A stretch of 52,610 bases of DNA from Idiomarina sp. (GCA_020832105.1 JAFIFH010000041.1:1-52610); one strand, 5' to 3'; shown: positions 1 through 7,148, counted from the stretch's first letter. Program-made: numbers and translations. Notes: generated by a model from the sequence alone, not told the origin.

Positions 1-174
1 AACGTAATCAAACAGCACCAGGCGGAAGTCAGCGGACAATAGCGGCACCACTTTATGCCAAATCCGCTGGTCACAGCCCAAGCCATGCGCAAGGACCAGC
101 GTCTTCTTTCCACTGCCTAAAACCACGACGTTGTTGCGACGCATGATATTTCGTTGTGTTCCTGGGGCGCTCAC
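1..174 (-). CDS. RsbQ-like alpha/beta hydrolase, N-terminal part only
   Basis: The gene runs off the left edge, so only about 58 N-terminal residues are visible. They include RRNNVVVLGSGKKTLVLAHG and GLGCDQRIWHKVVPLLS, the oxyanion-loop HG and CDQ block typical of the RsbQ/KAI2-type alpha/beta hydrolases. RsbQ works with the PAS-phosphatase RsbP in the energy-stress pathway of Bacillus; relatives in Gram-negative bacteria are often paired with a PAS or GGDEF sensor gene, which would lie outside this window. I chose the GTG at 174 because a GGGAGA ribosome binding site sits 7 bases upstream; an ATG at 144 is the alternative. The catalytic Ser-Asp-His residues are not in the window, so activity cannot be judged. 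Confidence 0.75.
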   Translation of the reverse strand, partial: MSAPGTQRNIMRRNNVVVLGSGKKTLVLAHGLGCDQRIWHKVVPLLSADFRLVLFDYV

Positions 175-286
175 AATGGTTCTCCCGGACTGGCTAAAGA
201 ATAAAAGTATCAAAACCGCTTAGCCACCCAAAAGCCACCTCATGGGATTAAGCTAAATGTTTATAATCTTGTGAATTTTGTTAACA

Positions 287-1648
287 TTATTTCAACTCAT
301 CAGAAAGTTCAACATCAATAATACGATTGTGATTAATAATAATCCGCCAGCGCTGCAAAATGACCCTGCCGTCTCCCTCCACATCCCGAACCACCAGATT
401 AAGTACGTAACGTTTTTCCACGTTCTCTTCAATGATTTCCTGATTATCCAGTCGATACACCGGGTGTGAGCTTGGGTTCATTACCCGCATAAACAGATCT
501 AAATCAAGGACGATACTTTCGCGAGTTTCGGCATAACCACTTAAAAATCGGGTGGGTGTCATTTTGGAATCATTGCGATAATGCAGCACGGTTTCACCAC
601 GCTGTGCCGCACCCCCACGACGCGCTTTGCGCACGTCCTCTGGCAGCTCGTCGAAGGTCATGTAGTCAATCCATTCCAACGAACGCCCTGTGGTTTGCTC
701 CGAGTTAACATCCATATACGTGTGCTTCCACTTCGGTCGGCCCTTACGTAACCAAAGCCAGAGCTTTTGCCGGATATCGTCACGGAAAAACTCGCGCAAG
801 CCATACAGCAACGCAGCCACCAGCAGGAAGGTCGCGGTGATATCACCGAGCATCATGCGGCTTTCGAACAGCAAAAAGGAGACAAAGGTCATGATAATGG
901 CGGCAACAATGGCTTTCAGCCAGCGCTGCTCGCCGACCCCAAGCTCTTGCGACTTGCGCTTAAAAGTAATCGGATACTCAATCAAGCGCCGCAACAGGCG
1001 CATCTTGTTCGACATGCGGGTGCTGTCGTCATTCACGCTCACGCTGTTGTACTCACGCTCAGCCCGATAGGTATGTTCGCGCCGCGCCACTTTGATCAGC
1101 AGGTCACGTAAGTCCATCTGGTCGTCAGCAAAAGGCAACTTAGTCGCCAGCATCAGGAGTTGCTGTTCAGTCTGCCAGGACAGGTAATTGTCGATATTGA
1201 CGTTGTAGCGCGACAGGCCGGGGTCTTTGGGTACGTTGCGGCGCAGTCGCTTTAGAATGGTCGCAATCAGCTCGAGCAGCTCGCCAATGTCCTCCCGGGA
1301 TACCTCTTCGTCGCTCAACAGACTGCGGGCAGCACCTTCCAGTGCATTCGCATACTGATAAGCATAGAGACTCAGGCTAAGGCGGTATTTGGGGTCGGCG
1401 CGGTCGCTTTGTGCTGCGCTACGGCTAATCAGCCGGCTTTGCACCAACGGCGCAAGCTGCGCTTTACTCGAATAGGTGCGCTTAACGTAAATACCCTGCA
1501 GGTAGAACTCCTGCTCAGGAATAATCTGCGAATCTACGTTGAGCTCACCCGGGATAAACAGATACAGGTCAAGGCGATGCTCGGCGGCTTCGCCAAGCTC
1601 GCGGATCAGTTTTAGAGTTTGTTCATCTTTACGCTCTAACTGAATCAC
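287..1648 (-). CDS. Conserved hypothetical membrane protein, 453 aa
   Basis: I do not recognise this family. The protein has a long charged cytoplasmic-looking N-terminal half (residues 1-245), two closely spaced hydrophobic segments at about 248-268 and 272-290 (VAAIIMTFVSFLLF; ITATFLLVAALLYGL), and a soluble C-terminal domain of about 160 residues rich in beta-strand-like stretches. The start is GTG, and its GTGA overlaps the TGA stop of the upstream membrane protein gene, so the two are probably translationally coupled and may form a complex. No nucleotide-binding, protease or kinase motif is visible. The hairpin topology, with both ends likely on one side of the membrane, is an inference from hydrophobicity only. 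Confidence 0.8.
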   Translation of the reverse strand: MIQLERKDEQTLKLIRELGEAAEHRLDLYLFIPGELNVDSQIIPEQEFYLQGIYVKRTYSSKAQLAPLVQSRLISRSAAQSDRADPKYRLSLSLYAYQYANALEGAARSLLSDEEVSREDIGELLELIATILKRLRRNVPKDPGLSRYNVNIDNYLSWQTEQQLLMLATKLPFADDQMDLRDLLIKVARREHTYRAEREYNSVSVNDDSTRMSNKMRLLRRLIEYPITFKRKSQELGVGEQRWLKAIVAAIIMTFVSFLLFESRMMLGDITATFLLVAALLYGLREFFRDDIRQKLWLWLRKGRPKWKHTYMDVNSEQTTGRSLEWIDYMTFDELPEDVRKARRGGAAQRGETVLHYRNDSKMTPTRFLSGYAETRESIVLDLDLFMRVMNPSSHPVYRLDNQEIIEENVEKRYVLNLVVRDVEGDGRVILQRWRIIINHNRIIDVELSDELK

Positions 1649-2385
1649 TCGTCTGCAGATCCCTCTTTCTCTACTTTTTTATCCGCCGGTGGTTGGCCAT
1701 GCAAAAAAGCTTCTATGGATTCCCCGGTCAATTTTTTCATTTGCCAAAACAAATAGAAGATAGCGACAAACATGACCAGCATCGTAGGTAGTGCAATCAC
1801 CGGGAAACTGAGCGCGGTCATACGCCCAAGCTCGCTATTAAACTCGGTGGTCCCTGCAGGGCTCACTACAATCATCCGCGCCAGCACATAATTAAGCACT
1901 GCGGATAAAAAGAATGCCCCAGCGACCAAATAGGTCGCCACCCGCAACACCCGTTGAAACGCCTGGCTATTCCCTTTGTCAGCAATGGCTTGCTGCAGGC
2001 GTTCAACATCCATCACTTTGTCATTCATCAGTAGCTTCTTGACCAGCGGAAAGCGGGTGAATTGACTGATAAATATCGCCAAGCCGATGACACCAGGCAC
2101 CGCCGCTTCTTTGATCGCAATATACTGGGGGTCGAGCTCAAGTAAACTGATACCGCCGGTCAAAATAACACTGACAATACCGAGCACTGAAAAACCATTA
2201 ATTTTGCGCGTCCGGCGCAAGTCATACAGGCCGTAACAAATGGGGAACGCCAGCGCGATAATCACCCCAAGCGCTGGGCCTAAATGCTCCGGCCCACTGA
2301 ACTTCATTAAAATCACGACCGGAATTACGATGTTAAAGGCAAGGTTAGCGAAGAAACCACCCTGCTGTGGAGCTTGCTTTGTCAT
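1645..2385 (-). CDS. VC0807-like integral membrane protein, 246 aa
   Basis: A polytopic inner-membrane protein with about six hydrophobic segments (near residues 12-30, 37-55, 65-83, 93-110, 150-170 and 195-218) and a charged C-terminal tail. The N-terminal part, with a YGLYDLRRTRKING loop, resembles the VC0807 family of uncharacterised membrane proteins and is distantly reminiscent of intracellular septation protein A. The ATG start has an AAGG site 8 bases upstream. It overlaps the next gene by four bases, so the pair is a two-gene operon with a likely shared role. The biochemical function is unknown. Confidence 0.75.
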   Translation of the reverse strand: MTKQAPQQGGFFANLAFNIVIPVVILMKFSGPEHLGPALGVIIALAFPICYGLYDLRRTRKINGFSVLGIVSVILTGGISLLELDPQYIAIKEAAVPGVIGLAIFISQFTRFPLVKKLLMNDKVMDVERLQQAIADKGNSQAFQRVLRVATYLVAGAFFLSAVLNYVLARMIVVSPAGTTEFNSELGRMTALSFPVIALPTMLVMFVAIFYLFWQMKKLTGESIEAFLHGQPPADKKVEKEGSADE

Positions 2386-2496
2386 AGCGACCTTCAGAAT
2401 AAAAAACTATGCCCGCAGTATAACACTCGCGGGCATAAGCTGAAGCGGCTTTTAGCCAATCTGGGGCTGACCATTGCCCTCCTTTAGAGGGTTGCA

Positions 2497-4119
2497 CTAC
2501 ACCTTAAAGCTGGCAACCAACTCGTTCAGGTTTACTGCCAGACGCGCGAGTTCCTGACTGGATGCACTGGTTTGATTCGAGCCTGCCGCAGTTTGCGCCG
2601 ACAAATCCTGAATATTCACCAGGTTTTTATCCACATCTTTGGCGACCTGGGCCTGTTCTTCTGCAGCACTAGCAATGGAGGCATTGCGCTCAGAGATTTG
2701 CGATACCGCAACTGCGATGGTTTGCAATGCTTCACCTGCGGCTATTGCCAACTGTTGGGTTTTTTCCGCCTGCTCCGAGCTCATTTGCATGCCCTTCACC
2801 GAGGCTGAGCTCGACTGCTGAACGGCAGCAACCATCGACTCGATTTCCTTCGTCGATACTTGAGTTCGATGTGCCAGCGCACGAACTTCATCTGCCACTA
2901 CGGCAAAGCCGCGGCCTGATTCGCCGGCACGAGCGGCTTCTATCGCGGCATTTAGAGCCAGCAAGTTTGTTTGCTCGGCAATGCCACCAATCACGTCGAG
3001 CACCGAGGTAATGTCATTCACTTTCTGCGCCAGGTTCTGGATGTTTTCAGCGGACCCGGATAATTGGGTGACTAACGCTTCAATATTAGAGGACGTGTTA
3101 TTGACCTGCTCGCGACCAAATTGGGCCCGCTCATCGGCGTTAATTGAATCTTCTGAAGCGGCCTGAGCGTTGCGTGCAACTTCTTCTACGGCGGCAGTCA
3201 ATTCGTTCACCGCTGTCGCGGCCTGTTCAAGTTGCTCACTTTGCTGATGCAAACCGCGGTTGGAGTCTTCGGTCACTGAGCTCAGTTCCTCTGAGGTCGA
3301 AGCCAGCTGTGACGCTGAATCAGTGATCATCATGATAGAATCACGTAGATTACTTTGCATCCGCGACAAAGCTTCCATCAGACGACTTGCTTCATCGTTG
3401 CCATCAACAGTCAGCGTTTGCGTTAAATCACCATCAGCAATATATTGAGCGCCTTGTACCGCTTCTTGCAGAGGCCTTACGATACTGCGGGTAAACACAG
3501 TGGCCAGAATAGCCACCAGGGCAATAACCAGTAAAAGCATGACGCCCACTGTCACCTGAACCTGCCCGGCAATACTGGTCGCTGTATCATCAGCTTCATC
3601 AACCATACGTTGCTGCCAGGCGACCAAGTCCTCCAGTTGCGTTCGAATGTCCGCCACCAGGGGGTCGAGCTGTGCATTACGAGCCCGTACGCCCTGCTCT
3701 GTGCCCTGCTGTCGGGCGACATTAATCACCGCATCATTTACTTGCCAGTAACGTTGCTCCAGCCGCTCGTAGTCCTGCAGCCTGGTGCGACCTGCTTCAG
3801 TGGTCAGGTAGCTTCTCAAACGTTGTTTATAATCGTCCTGAATCTCGCGTGATTGCTCAACATTAGCGACGTATTGGCGGCGAAACTCTTCACTGGTCGC
3901 TGCAATAGCGTTCATTGTGTATACGCGAGCCCGCAGAAATTCTCGATTAATGTCTTGCACTGCCATCATCGCAGGCACGGCGGTGCTGGTAATACTTTCT
4001 TTTTCCCGCTCCATCTGTGCCTGGCCGACCAAAGCCACAACCCCCACAACCACGGTCAACAACCCCAGCACTGCAAAGAAAAGAACTGAGCGCACACCAA
4101 TATTCATTGTTCGTATCAT
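2497..4119 (-). CDS. Methyl-accepting chemotaxis protein, 540 aa
   Basis: A transmembrane chemoreceptor that would signal to CheW/CheA. Visible domains in order: TM1 (about residues 10-34), a helical periplasmic region of about 150 residues consistent with a four-helix-bundle ligand domain, TM2 (188-210), a HAMP linker (210-260) and a long coiled-coil signalling domain. The conserved hairpin tip around residues 380-405 contains [18 protein letters not shown] followed by [12 protein letters not shown]. There is no C-terminal NWETF-type pentapeptide for CheR docking. I moved the start to the ATG at 4119, which has an AGGA site 7 bases upstream, rather than the GTG at 4137. No chemotaxis genes adjoin it, so the ligand cannot be guessed from context. 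Confidence 0.93.
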   Translation of the reverse strand: MIRTMNIGVRSVLFFAVLGLLTVVVGVVALVGQAQMEREKESITSTAVPAMMAVQDINREFLRARVYTMNAIAATSEEFRRQYVANVEQSREIQDDYKQRLRSYLTTEAGRTRLQDYERLEQRYWQVNDAVINVARQQGTEQGVRARNAQLDPLVADIRTQLEDLVAWQQRMVDEADDTATSIAGQVQVTVGVMLLLVIALVAILATVFTRSIVRPLQEAVQGAQYIADGDLTQTLTVDGNDEASRLMEALSRMQSNLRDSIMMITDSASQLASTSEELSSVTEDSNRGLHQQSEQLEQAATAVNELTAAVEEVARNAQAASEDSINADERAQFGREQVNNTSSNIEALVTQLSGSAENIQNLAQKVNDITSVLDVIGGIAEQTNLLALNAAIEAARAGESGRGFAVVADEVRALAHRTQVSTKEIESMVAAVQQSSSASVKGMQMSSEQAEKTQQLAIAAGEALQTIAVAVSQISERNASIASAAEEQAQVAKDVDKNLVNIQDLSAQTAAGSNQTSASSQELARLAVNLNELVASFKV

Positions 4120-4165
4120 TTTAAATCCTATGGGCACGTATCCGGTGCCCGTCCTTTAGCAACGA

Positions 4166-4197
4166 AGCTGGCAAACTCACCTTTGCCAGCTGTTTTA
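4166..4197 (+). terminator. Rho-independent terminator-like hairpin
   Basis: A perfect 10-bp stem (AGCTGGCAAA / TTTGCCAGCT) with a 6-base loop is followed by GTTTTAT on the plus strand. No plus-strand gene ends here, so it may mark a former transcription unit, or act in the leader of the minus-strand chemoreceptor gene, where it lacks a U-tract. The rest of 4120-4418 shows no gene I can support. Confidence 0.5.
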
Positions 4198-4418
4198 TCA
4201 TGTCGAGGCCCGAGACCCGGCCAGCACGCCAGACATTTTTACTGGCGCCGCACTCAACAAACGTCATCACTCTATGGTGATTTCTTGGTAAGGATATCGG
4301 CGTGATTACAGGTAGCTTCAGTCATTTCGGATTATTTCTGTACTTATATCTACTAGGCTCGCCAACCCAGGTTTATTGAAGGGGCAGAATTGGCAGAGGT
4401 GGAGAGGCCTTCGTTGTG

Positions 4419-4691
4419 ATGAGTGCCTACGACTGGGAAGCGTATGAGGCTATGCGCGAAAAGGACAAACGCTTACACAAGGCCTTATGCAAATTGCTCA
4501 GGGAAATGCTGCGAGCGGTCGATCATTCTTCAGGCCTGGGGAAGCCTGAAGCACTAAAGCACTAAAGCACTAAAGCACAATCTATCTGGCCTATGGTCTA
4601 AGCGGATATCTCAAAAGATCGTTTGGTATATCGTTTCGACGAAAAGTCCATTTATATCTTCTCTATTGGTGGCCAATACGATCAGCGCTAA
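4419..4691 (+). pseudogene. YoeB/Txe-type mRNA interferase, decayed by repeat expansion and frameshift
   Basis: The conceptual protein starts MSAYDWEAYEAMREKDKRL and, after lesions, continues GKPEALKHNLSGLWSKRIS and DRLVYRFDEKSIYIF. This aligns well with YoeB/Txe toxins (W-x2-Y, DKR, GKPEPLKHNLSGFWSRRI, RLVY). Two lesions are visible. An 8-bp unit at 4550-4578 has two extra copies (16 bp) and creates a stop at 4563-4565. One A is also missing in the A4 run at 4613-4616. Together they shift by 15 bases, so the tail frame and the TAA at 4689 are restored after the stop. The C-terminus (SIGGQYDQR) lacks the usual H-Y end. No YefM-type antitoxin is recognisable upstream. The gene is opposite to the cassette genes, and its stop overlaps the attC core at 4686-4692. 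Confidence 0.8.
4550..4578. repeat. 8-bp tandem repeat (AGCACTAA), about 3.6 copies
   Basis: Three perfect copies of AGCACTAA are followed by AGCAC. The repeat lies inside the YoeB-like reading frame at the codons for E-A-L-K-H. Family comparison implies the functional gene had a single unit. Every extra unit places a TAA directly in frame, so the repeat acts as an off switch for the toxin. It probably arose by slipped-strand replication. Confidence 0.9.
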
Positions 4692-4763
4692 CGCCCGAGC
4701 ACAGCGACACGAACGCAGTGAGTGTCCGGCGTCGAGGGCACGTACTGATGCGACTTGTTAAAT
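4686..4763 (-). other. attC recombination site A
   Basis: Read on the minus strand, ATTTAAC (4763-4757) and GTTAGCG (4692-4686) are the outer core sites. Between them lie partly complementary arms with a central hairpin around GACACTC / GAGTGTC-like bases. It starts 4 bases after the stop of the 4768-5256 cassette gene. The core at 4686-4692 also overlaps the stop of the YoeB-like remnant. Confidence 0.8.
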
Positions 4764-4767
4764 GGCA

Positions 4768-5256
4768 TTATCCTCGGCCTCTCAACTTCTGAAAAAGCTT
4801 AAGCCAGAAAGCAGAACGACTTGCTAGCCAAACACCAATTAATAGCTGTAATAATAGACCTACTGGAGTTAAAAAATCACCCATCGATAGCTCAAATGCG
4901 CTCGATATTGGTGCAAGCGAACGAGGCAAATATGCCAACGCGTTTACTACAAAGTACAGACCGGCTAGTTGAAACAATACCTTCTGTGAATCCTCGTTAA
5001 GAGCAAGTGGAAAATCACTTTTTGAATGAGTGAGCACAGATTTAGACGTTTTAAATAAAAGAAATACGGCAAGCAAACCCAGAGCAAAGAGCGCAGCTGA
5101 TACACCGAACAGCATCCATTTCGGGGTTTCTTGCTGATGAAATATTTCGAAGCTAGGAAACGTCAAAGCCATACCTGGCAAACTCAACAAAAGGTGAATC
5201 AGCAACCAAATTGACAAGATTCTTAAAGCAATAGCTGTAATTTGCTGCGTGACCAT
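4768..5256 (-). CDS. Cassette-encoded multi-pass membrane protein, 162 aa
   Basis: A small integral membrane protein with about four hydrophobic segments (near residues 8-28, 46-66, 95-112 and 130-150), the second followed by the basic loop FKTSKSVLTHSKSDF. I do not recognise the family; a weak resemblance to DUF2975-type four-helix membrane proteins is only an impression. The ATG at 5256 is preferred because it has an AGG 8 bases upstream and lies just outside the upstream attC, whereas the longer frame (TTG at 5277) would start inside that site. The stop is followed directly by attC site A. A hydrophobic product is common among integron cassettes of marine bacteria. No function can be assigned. 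Confidence 0.72.
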   Translation of the reverse strand: MVTQQITAIALRILSIWLLIHLLLSLPGMALTFPSFEIFHQQETPKWMLFGVSAALFALGLLAVFLLFKTSKSVLTHSKSDFPLALNEDSQKVLFQLAGLYFVVNALAYLPRSLAPISSAFELSMGDFLTPVGLLLQLLIGVWLASRSAFWLKLFQKLRGRG

Positions 5257-5264
5257 ATTATGCC

Positions 5265-5324
5265 TTTTAACGCCCAAAGCAGCGAGCGCCGCTTATTGGC
5301 GTCCGCTGCCTTTGTTTGTTATGC
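5265..5324 (-). other. attC recombination site B
   Basis: On the minus strand GCATAAC (5324-5318) and GTTAAAA (5271-5265) bound a 60-bp palindrome whose arms pair as AAAGGCAGCGGACGCC with GGCGCTCGCTGCTTTG, leaving mismatches typical of attC. The stop codon of the 5319-5900 gene is embedded in the R'' core. Confidence 0.88.
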
Positions 5325-5900
5325 ATTTTCACCAACTGGCTCTACTTGTGTATTAAGTATCTGGCGCATCATTATGAGTGAAAATTTCACTCCGTCTTTT
5401 TCCTCGATCATATCCTTGAGATATATCTTGTTGTCGTCGTATTTTTCTGGAAAACGAATACTCATATAAGTCATGCGTTTTTTATCTGCTTCCCAGAAGC
5501 GATACTTCACTTCATCGTGGCCTGCATACTTCTTTAGGAAGCGGTCAATCGTCAGGCCTTTTCTCTGCCAATTAACTAGCTCTTTACTCACCCACACCTC
5601 ATCCCATTTTTCAAATATGGGAAAATGAGCGAGTATGTTACGCACGAACTTAAACAGAGGGCCTCCAATCTCAGATTCCATCGGAGGACGCTGCGTCTTA
5701 AGCGCTTCAAGTACATGCTTGAATGGCTCATAAGCTAAAAGCTCGGCATAAACTGCAAAGATGCTCGACACTTTGCCAAACCTATAGCAATCCTCTTTTG
5801 CCCAGAAGTCATCCATCATGATCTCATCGAACAAGTCGTAAAATCGGTTGTACCCAAGACTGAGGAATAACTCTTCGGATTTATTAGGTCTCGCTTCCAT
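5319..5900 (-). CDS. Cassette-encoded protein with HEPN-like RNILAH motif, 193 aa
   Basis: A soluble, mostly helical protein with no signal peptide or membrane segment. Around residues 86-95 it has FVRNILAHFPIF, an R-x4-H arrangement (RN-x3-H) that is the catalytic signature of HEPN-domain ribonucleases, found in toxin-antitoxin, abortive-infection and other defence proteins. The rest (ELVNWQRKGLTIDRFLKKY and a basic C-terminal third) is not a family I recognise. The ATG start follows a GGTAG 11 bases upstream and lies 18 bases past the previous attC core. No partner antitoxin is visible; neighbouring cassettes encode membrane proteins. HEPN membership is inferred from one motif and helical character, so function stays tentative. 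Base composition is clearly AT-richer than the flanking chromosome. Confidence 0.75.
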   Translation of the reverse strand: MEARPNKSEELFLSLGYNRFYDLFDEIMMDDFWAKEDCYRFGKVSSIFAVYAELLAYEPFKHVLEALKTQRPPMESEIGGPLFKFVRNILAHFPIFEKWDEVWVSKELVNWQRKGLTIDRFLKKYAGHDEVKYRFWEADKKRMTYMSIRFPEKYDDNKIYLKDMIEEKDGVKFSLIMMRQILNTQVEPVGENA

Positions 5901-5918
5901 TGTTCAATCTACCTAGAT

Positions 5919-6009
5919 GCATAACGCTGAGGTAACCGGCGCCGGAGCACCAGCGGGGGGGGACCAAAAGCGGCACGCTTTTGACGTCCGGTTGACCGAC
6001 TGGTTATAG
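5919..6009 (-). other. attC recombination site C
   Basis: On the minus strand CTATAAC (6009-6003) and GTTATGC (5925-5919) bound a 91-bp imperfect palindrome with CCGGACGTC/GGCGCCGG-type arms and an internal hairpin built from AAAAGCG / CGCTTTT. An eight-G run on the plus strand (5955-5962) lies in the central loop region. It starts 4 bases downstream of the stop of the 6014-6499 gene. Confidence 0.82.
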
Positions 6010-6013
6010 GGTT

Positions 6014-6499
6014 CTATGCCCATATCCACCTCACAACAAAACCGCCAATCACGATAACCGCAAGACTGCCACCCACCCTCAGTACCCAAGGACTATGAAT
6101 TAGGGCCAGAGCACGGGAAGCCGGGGTACCTTCACCAGGTGGTGAGGTTACATATCTGGCGGTTACGTCCTCACCACAATGAACAATATCTTCGTTTACC
6201 CAGCCACTACCTGCGCTGACTATAAAAGCTCCGGTCGACTCTCGATTGAGCCTATCAATCCGCTCGTTACTTTCCACCTGCAATAGCTTTAATGCCGCAT
6301 CCAGTGGTTGTTCCGTCTCGATGATATGAACGACTGTCACATTCGCTAGGTTAACAACCCTATTCTCTTTGAGAACCGGCTTGGCAAGGCTGTACGGGCG
6401 AATAAATCGTTTTTTCAGCTCCGCCTTACTGAGGTCGCCGAATAAAAAAACTGGCTTGTCACCATCCGCTCTCTCGATAACCACATGTAGAAAAGCCAT
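6014..6499 (-). CDS. Cassette-encoded protein with C-terminal membrane anchor, 161 aa
   Basis: The N-terminal 130 residues look soluble and begin MAFLHVVIERADGDKPVFLF, with later VVNLANVTVVHIIETEQPLD. The last 25 residues (VLRVGGSLAVIVIGGFVVRW) form one hydrophobic helix ending in WIWA, so the protein is predicted to be tail-anchored with its main domain in the cytoplasm. I do not recognise the family. I chose the ATG at 6499: the longer frame would begin inside the attC palindrome at 6515-6583, and a GGTAAG lies 6 to 11 bases upstream of 6499. The stop is followed 4 bases later by attC site C. It may act at the membrane with the neighbouring cassette products, but nothing shows they work together. 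Confidence 0.72.
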   Translation of the reverse strand: MAFLHVVIERADGDKPVFLFGDLSKAELKKRFIRPYSLAKPVLKENRVVNLANVTVVHIIETEQPLDAALKLLQVESNERIDRLNRESTGAFIVSAGSGWVNEDIVHCGEDVTARYVTSPPGEGTPASRALALIHSPWVLRVGGSLAVIVIGGFVVRWIWA

Positions 6500-6514
6500 C
6501 AGAAACTTACCGCC

Positions 6515-6583
6515 GTATAACGCCGCGCTCTGGGGCAAACCGGAGCGTAGTGTAGGTTTGTCCCTAGCAGCGCCTTGTTATGC
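6515..6583 (-). other. attC recombination site D
   Basis: On the minus strand GCATAAC (6583-6577) and GTTATAC (6521-6515) bound a 69-bp site. Its arms pair as GCGCTGCTAGGGACAAACC with GGTTTGCCCCAGAGCGC. The R''-side arm carries an extra unpaired G, the asymmetry that sets attC orientation. The site begins immediately after the stop of the 6584-7126 gene. Confidence 0.9.
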
Positions 6584-7126
6584 TTACTCAACATGCTCTG
6601 GGTCATTTTTAAGAATTTCGGCCTCAAGAACATGCTTTGTAAGGTTGCAGTCTTTAAACTCTAGTCGAAGCCTTTCACCATGATCTATTGCCCCTCTATC
6701 ATGACAGGTAACTGCAAAATATCTTGAATAAGGGTTATCTAGGGAAATTACCGGGCTGCTAAATTTATTAAAGAAAGGTATTTGTTTTACGCCTGTATGG
6801 AATTGAACCGCCTCAGGTAGGTCGAAGTCCATATTAGCTTGCTGAGAGAAACTTGGAACTTCGACTGGATGCCATCTATTTTTGTAGAGAACCTCCGCTT
6901 TTAATGTTTCGAAATAAACATAAGCGGGACGCTCTGATAGGTTAGATATCCTGACTAGACAAAACATCATTCGCTGACCAGATTCAGTATGGTCTCCAGA
7001 AAAGTTGTAAGGCACGAAAAGTTTAAGATCAGGTTTTCTCTTCTGCCATATTAAGTAACCCTGAACTGCGAGTGCCAAAAGGCCAGCGAGCCCTCCAATT
7101 ATTCCCAATAAATCTGCTAGTTGCAT
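6584..7126 (-). CDS. Cassette-encoded protein with N-terminal membrane anchor, 180 aa
   Basis: Residues 5-27 (DLLGIIGGLAGLLALAVQGY) form a single membrane helix followed by the basic LIWQKRKPDLK, so the remaining 150 residues are predicted to lie in the cytoplasm. That part has beta-rich stretches such as RMMFCLVRISNLSERPAYV and may form a beta-sandwich, but I do not recognise it. The true start is the ATG at 7126: it is preceded by GGAGAA and lies 15 bases beyond the GTTATGC core at 7148-7142, whereas the longer frame starting at 7171 would cross that core. This is the first cassette after the array's upstream end. Function unknown. Confidence 0.75.
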   Translation of the reverse strand: MQLADLLGIIGGLAGLLALAVQGYLIWQKRKPDLKLFVPYNFSGDHTESGQRMMFCLVRISNLSERPAYVYFETLKAEVLYKNRWHPVEVPSFSQQANMDFDLPEAVQFHTGVKQIPFFNKFSSPVISLDNPYSRYFAVTCHDRGAIDHGERLRLEFKDCNLTKHVLEAEILKNDPEHVE

Positions 7127-7141
7127 TGAATTCTCCATTGA

Positions 7142-7148
7142 GCATAAC
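7142..7148 (-). other. Upstream core site (R'-like GTTATGC) of the array
   Basis: GTTATGC on the minus strand is identical to the core at 5925-5919 and starts the first cassette. No complementary arm or R'' core is found within 130 bases upstream, so it could be the crossover of an attI site or the remnant of a partly lost attC. Confidence 0.55.

Larger units (their letters stand above)
4686..7148 (-). mobile_element. Integron-type gene cassette array lacking an integrase (CALIN)
   Basis: Four consecutive minus-strand genes are each followed, at or within 17 bases of the stop codon, by an imperfect palindrome bounded by RYYYAAC-like and GTTRRRY-like core sites. Each next gene starts 15-25 bases beyond a core site. 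That is the layout of integron cassettes read from 7148 down to 4686. In the attC at 6515-6583 one arm carries an extra unpaired G, on the side expected for L'' in this orientation. The palindromes differ in length and sequence, so this is not a VCR-type homogeneous array. No tyrosine-recombinase integrase gene lies in the window. Visibly AT-richer composition supports foreign origin. Flanks are the chemoreceptor and gcvP. Confidence 0.85.

Noticed and set aside
690-1111. Overlapping plus-strand frames antisense to the 453-aa gene
   Set aside because: Translation shows no domain, and the minus-strand gene is coupled to its upstream neighbour.
4252-4300. Fifth attC site closing the toxin cassette
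   Set aside because: One core (ACTCAAC) fits, but the other end (GGTAAGG) does not, and the arms pair poorly.
4381-4419. YefM-type antitoxin end overlapping the toxin start
   Set aside because: A frame ending TGA at 4419 is only about 20 codons long after a stop at 4354-4356 and lacks antitoxin sequence.
5955-5962. Run of eight G as a possible phase-variable tract
   Set aside because: It lies in the attC loop region outside any reading frame or promoter that I can identify.
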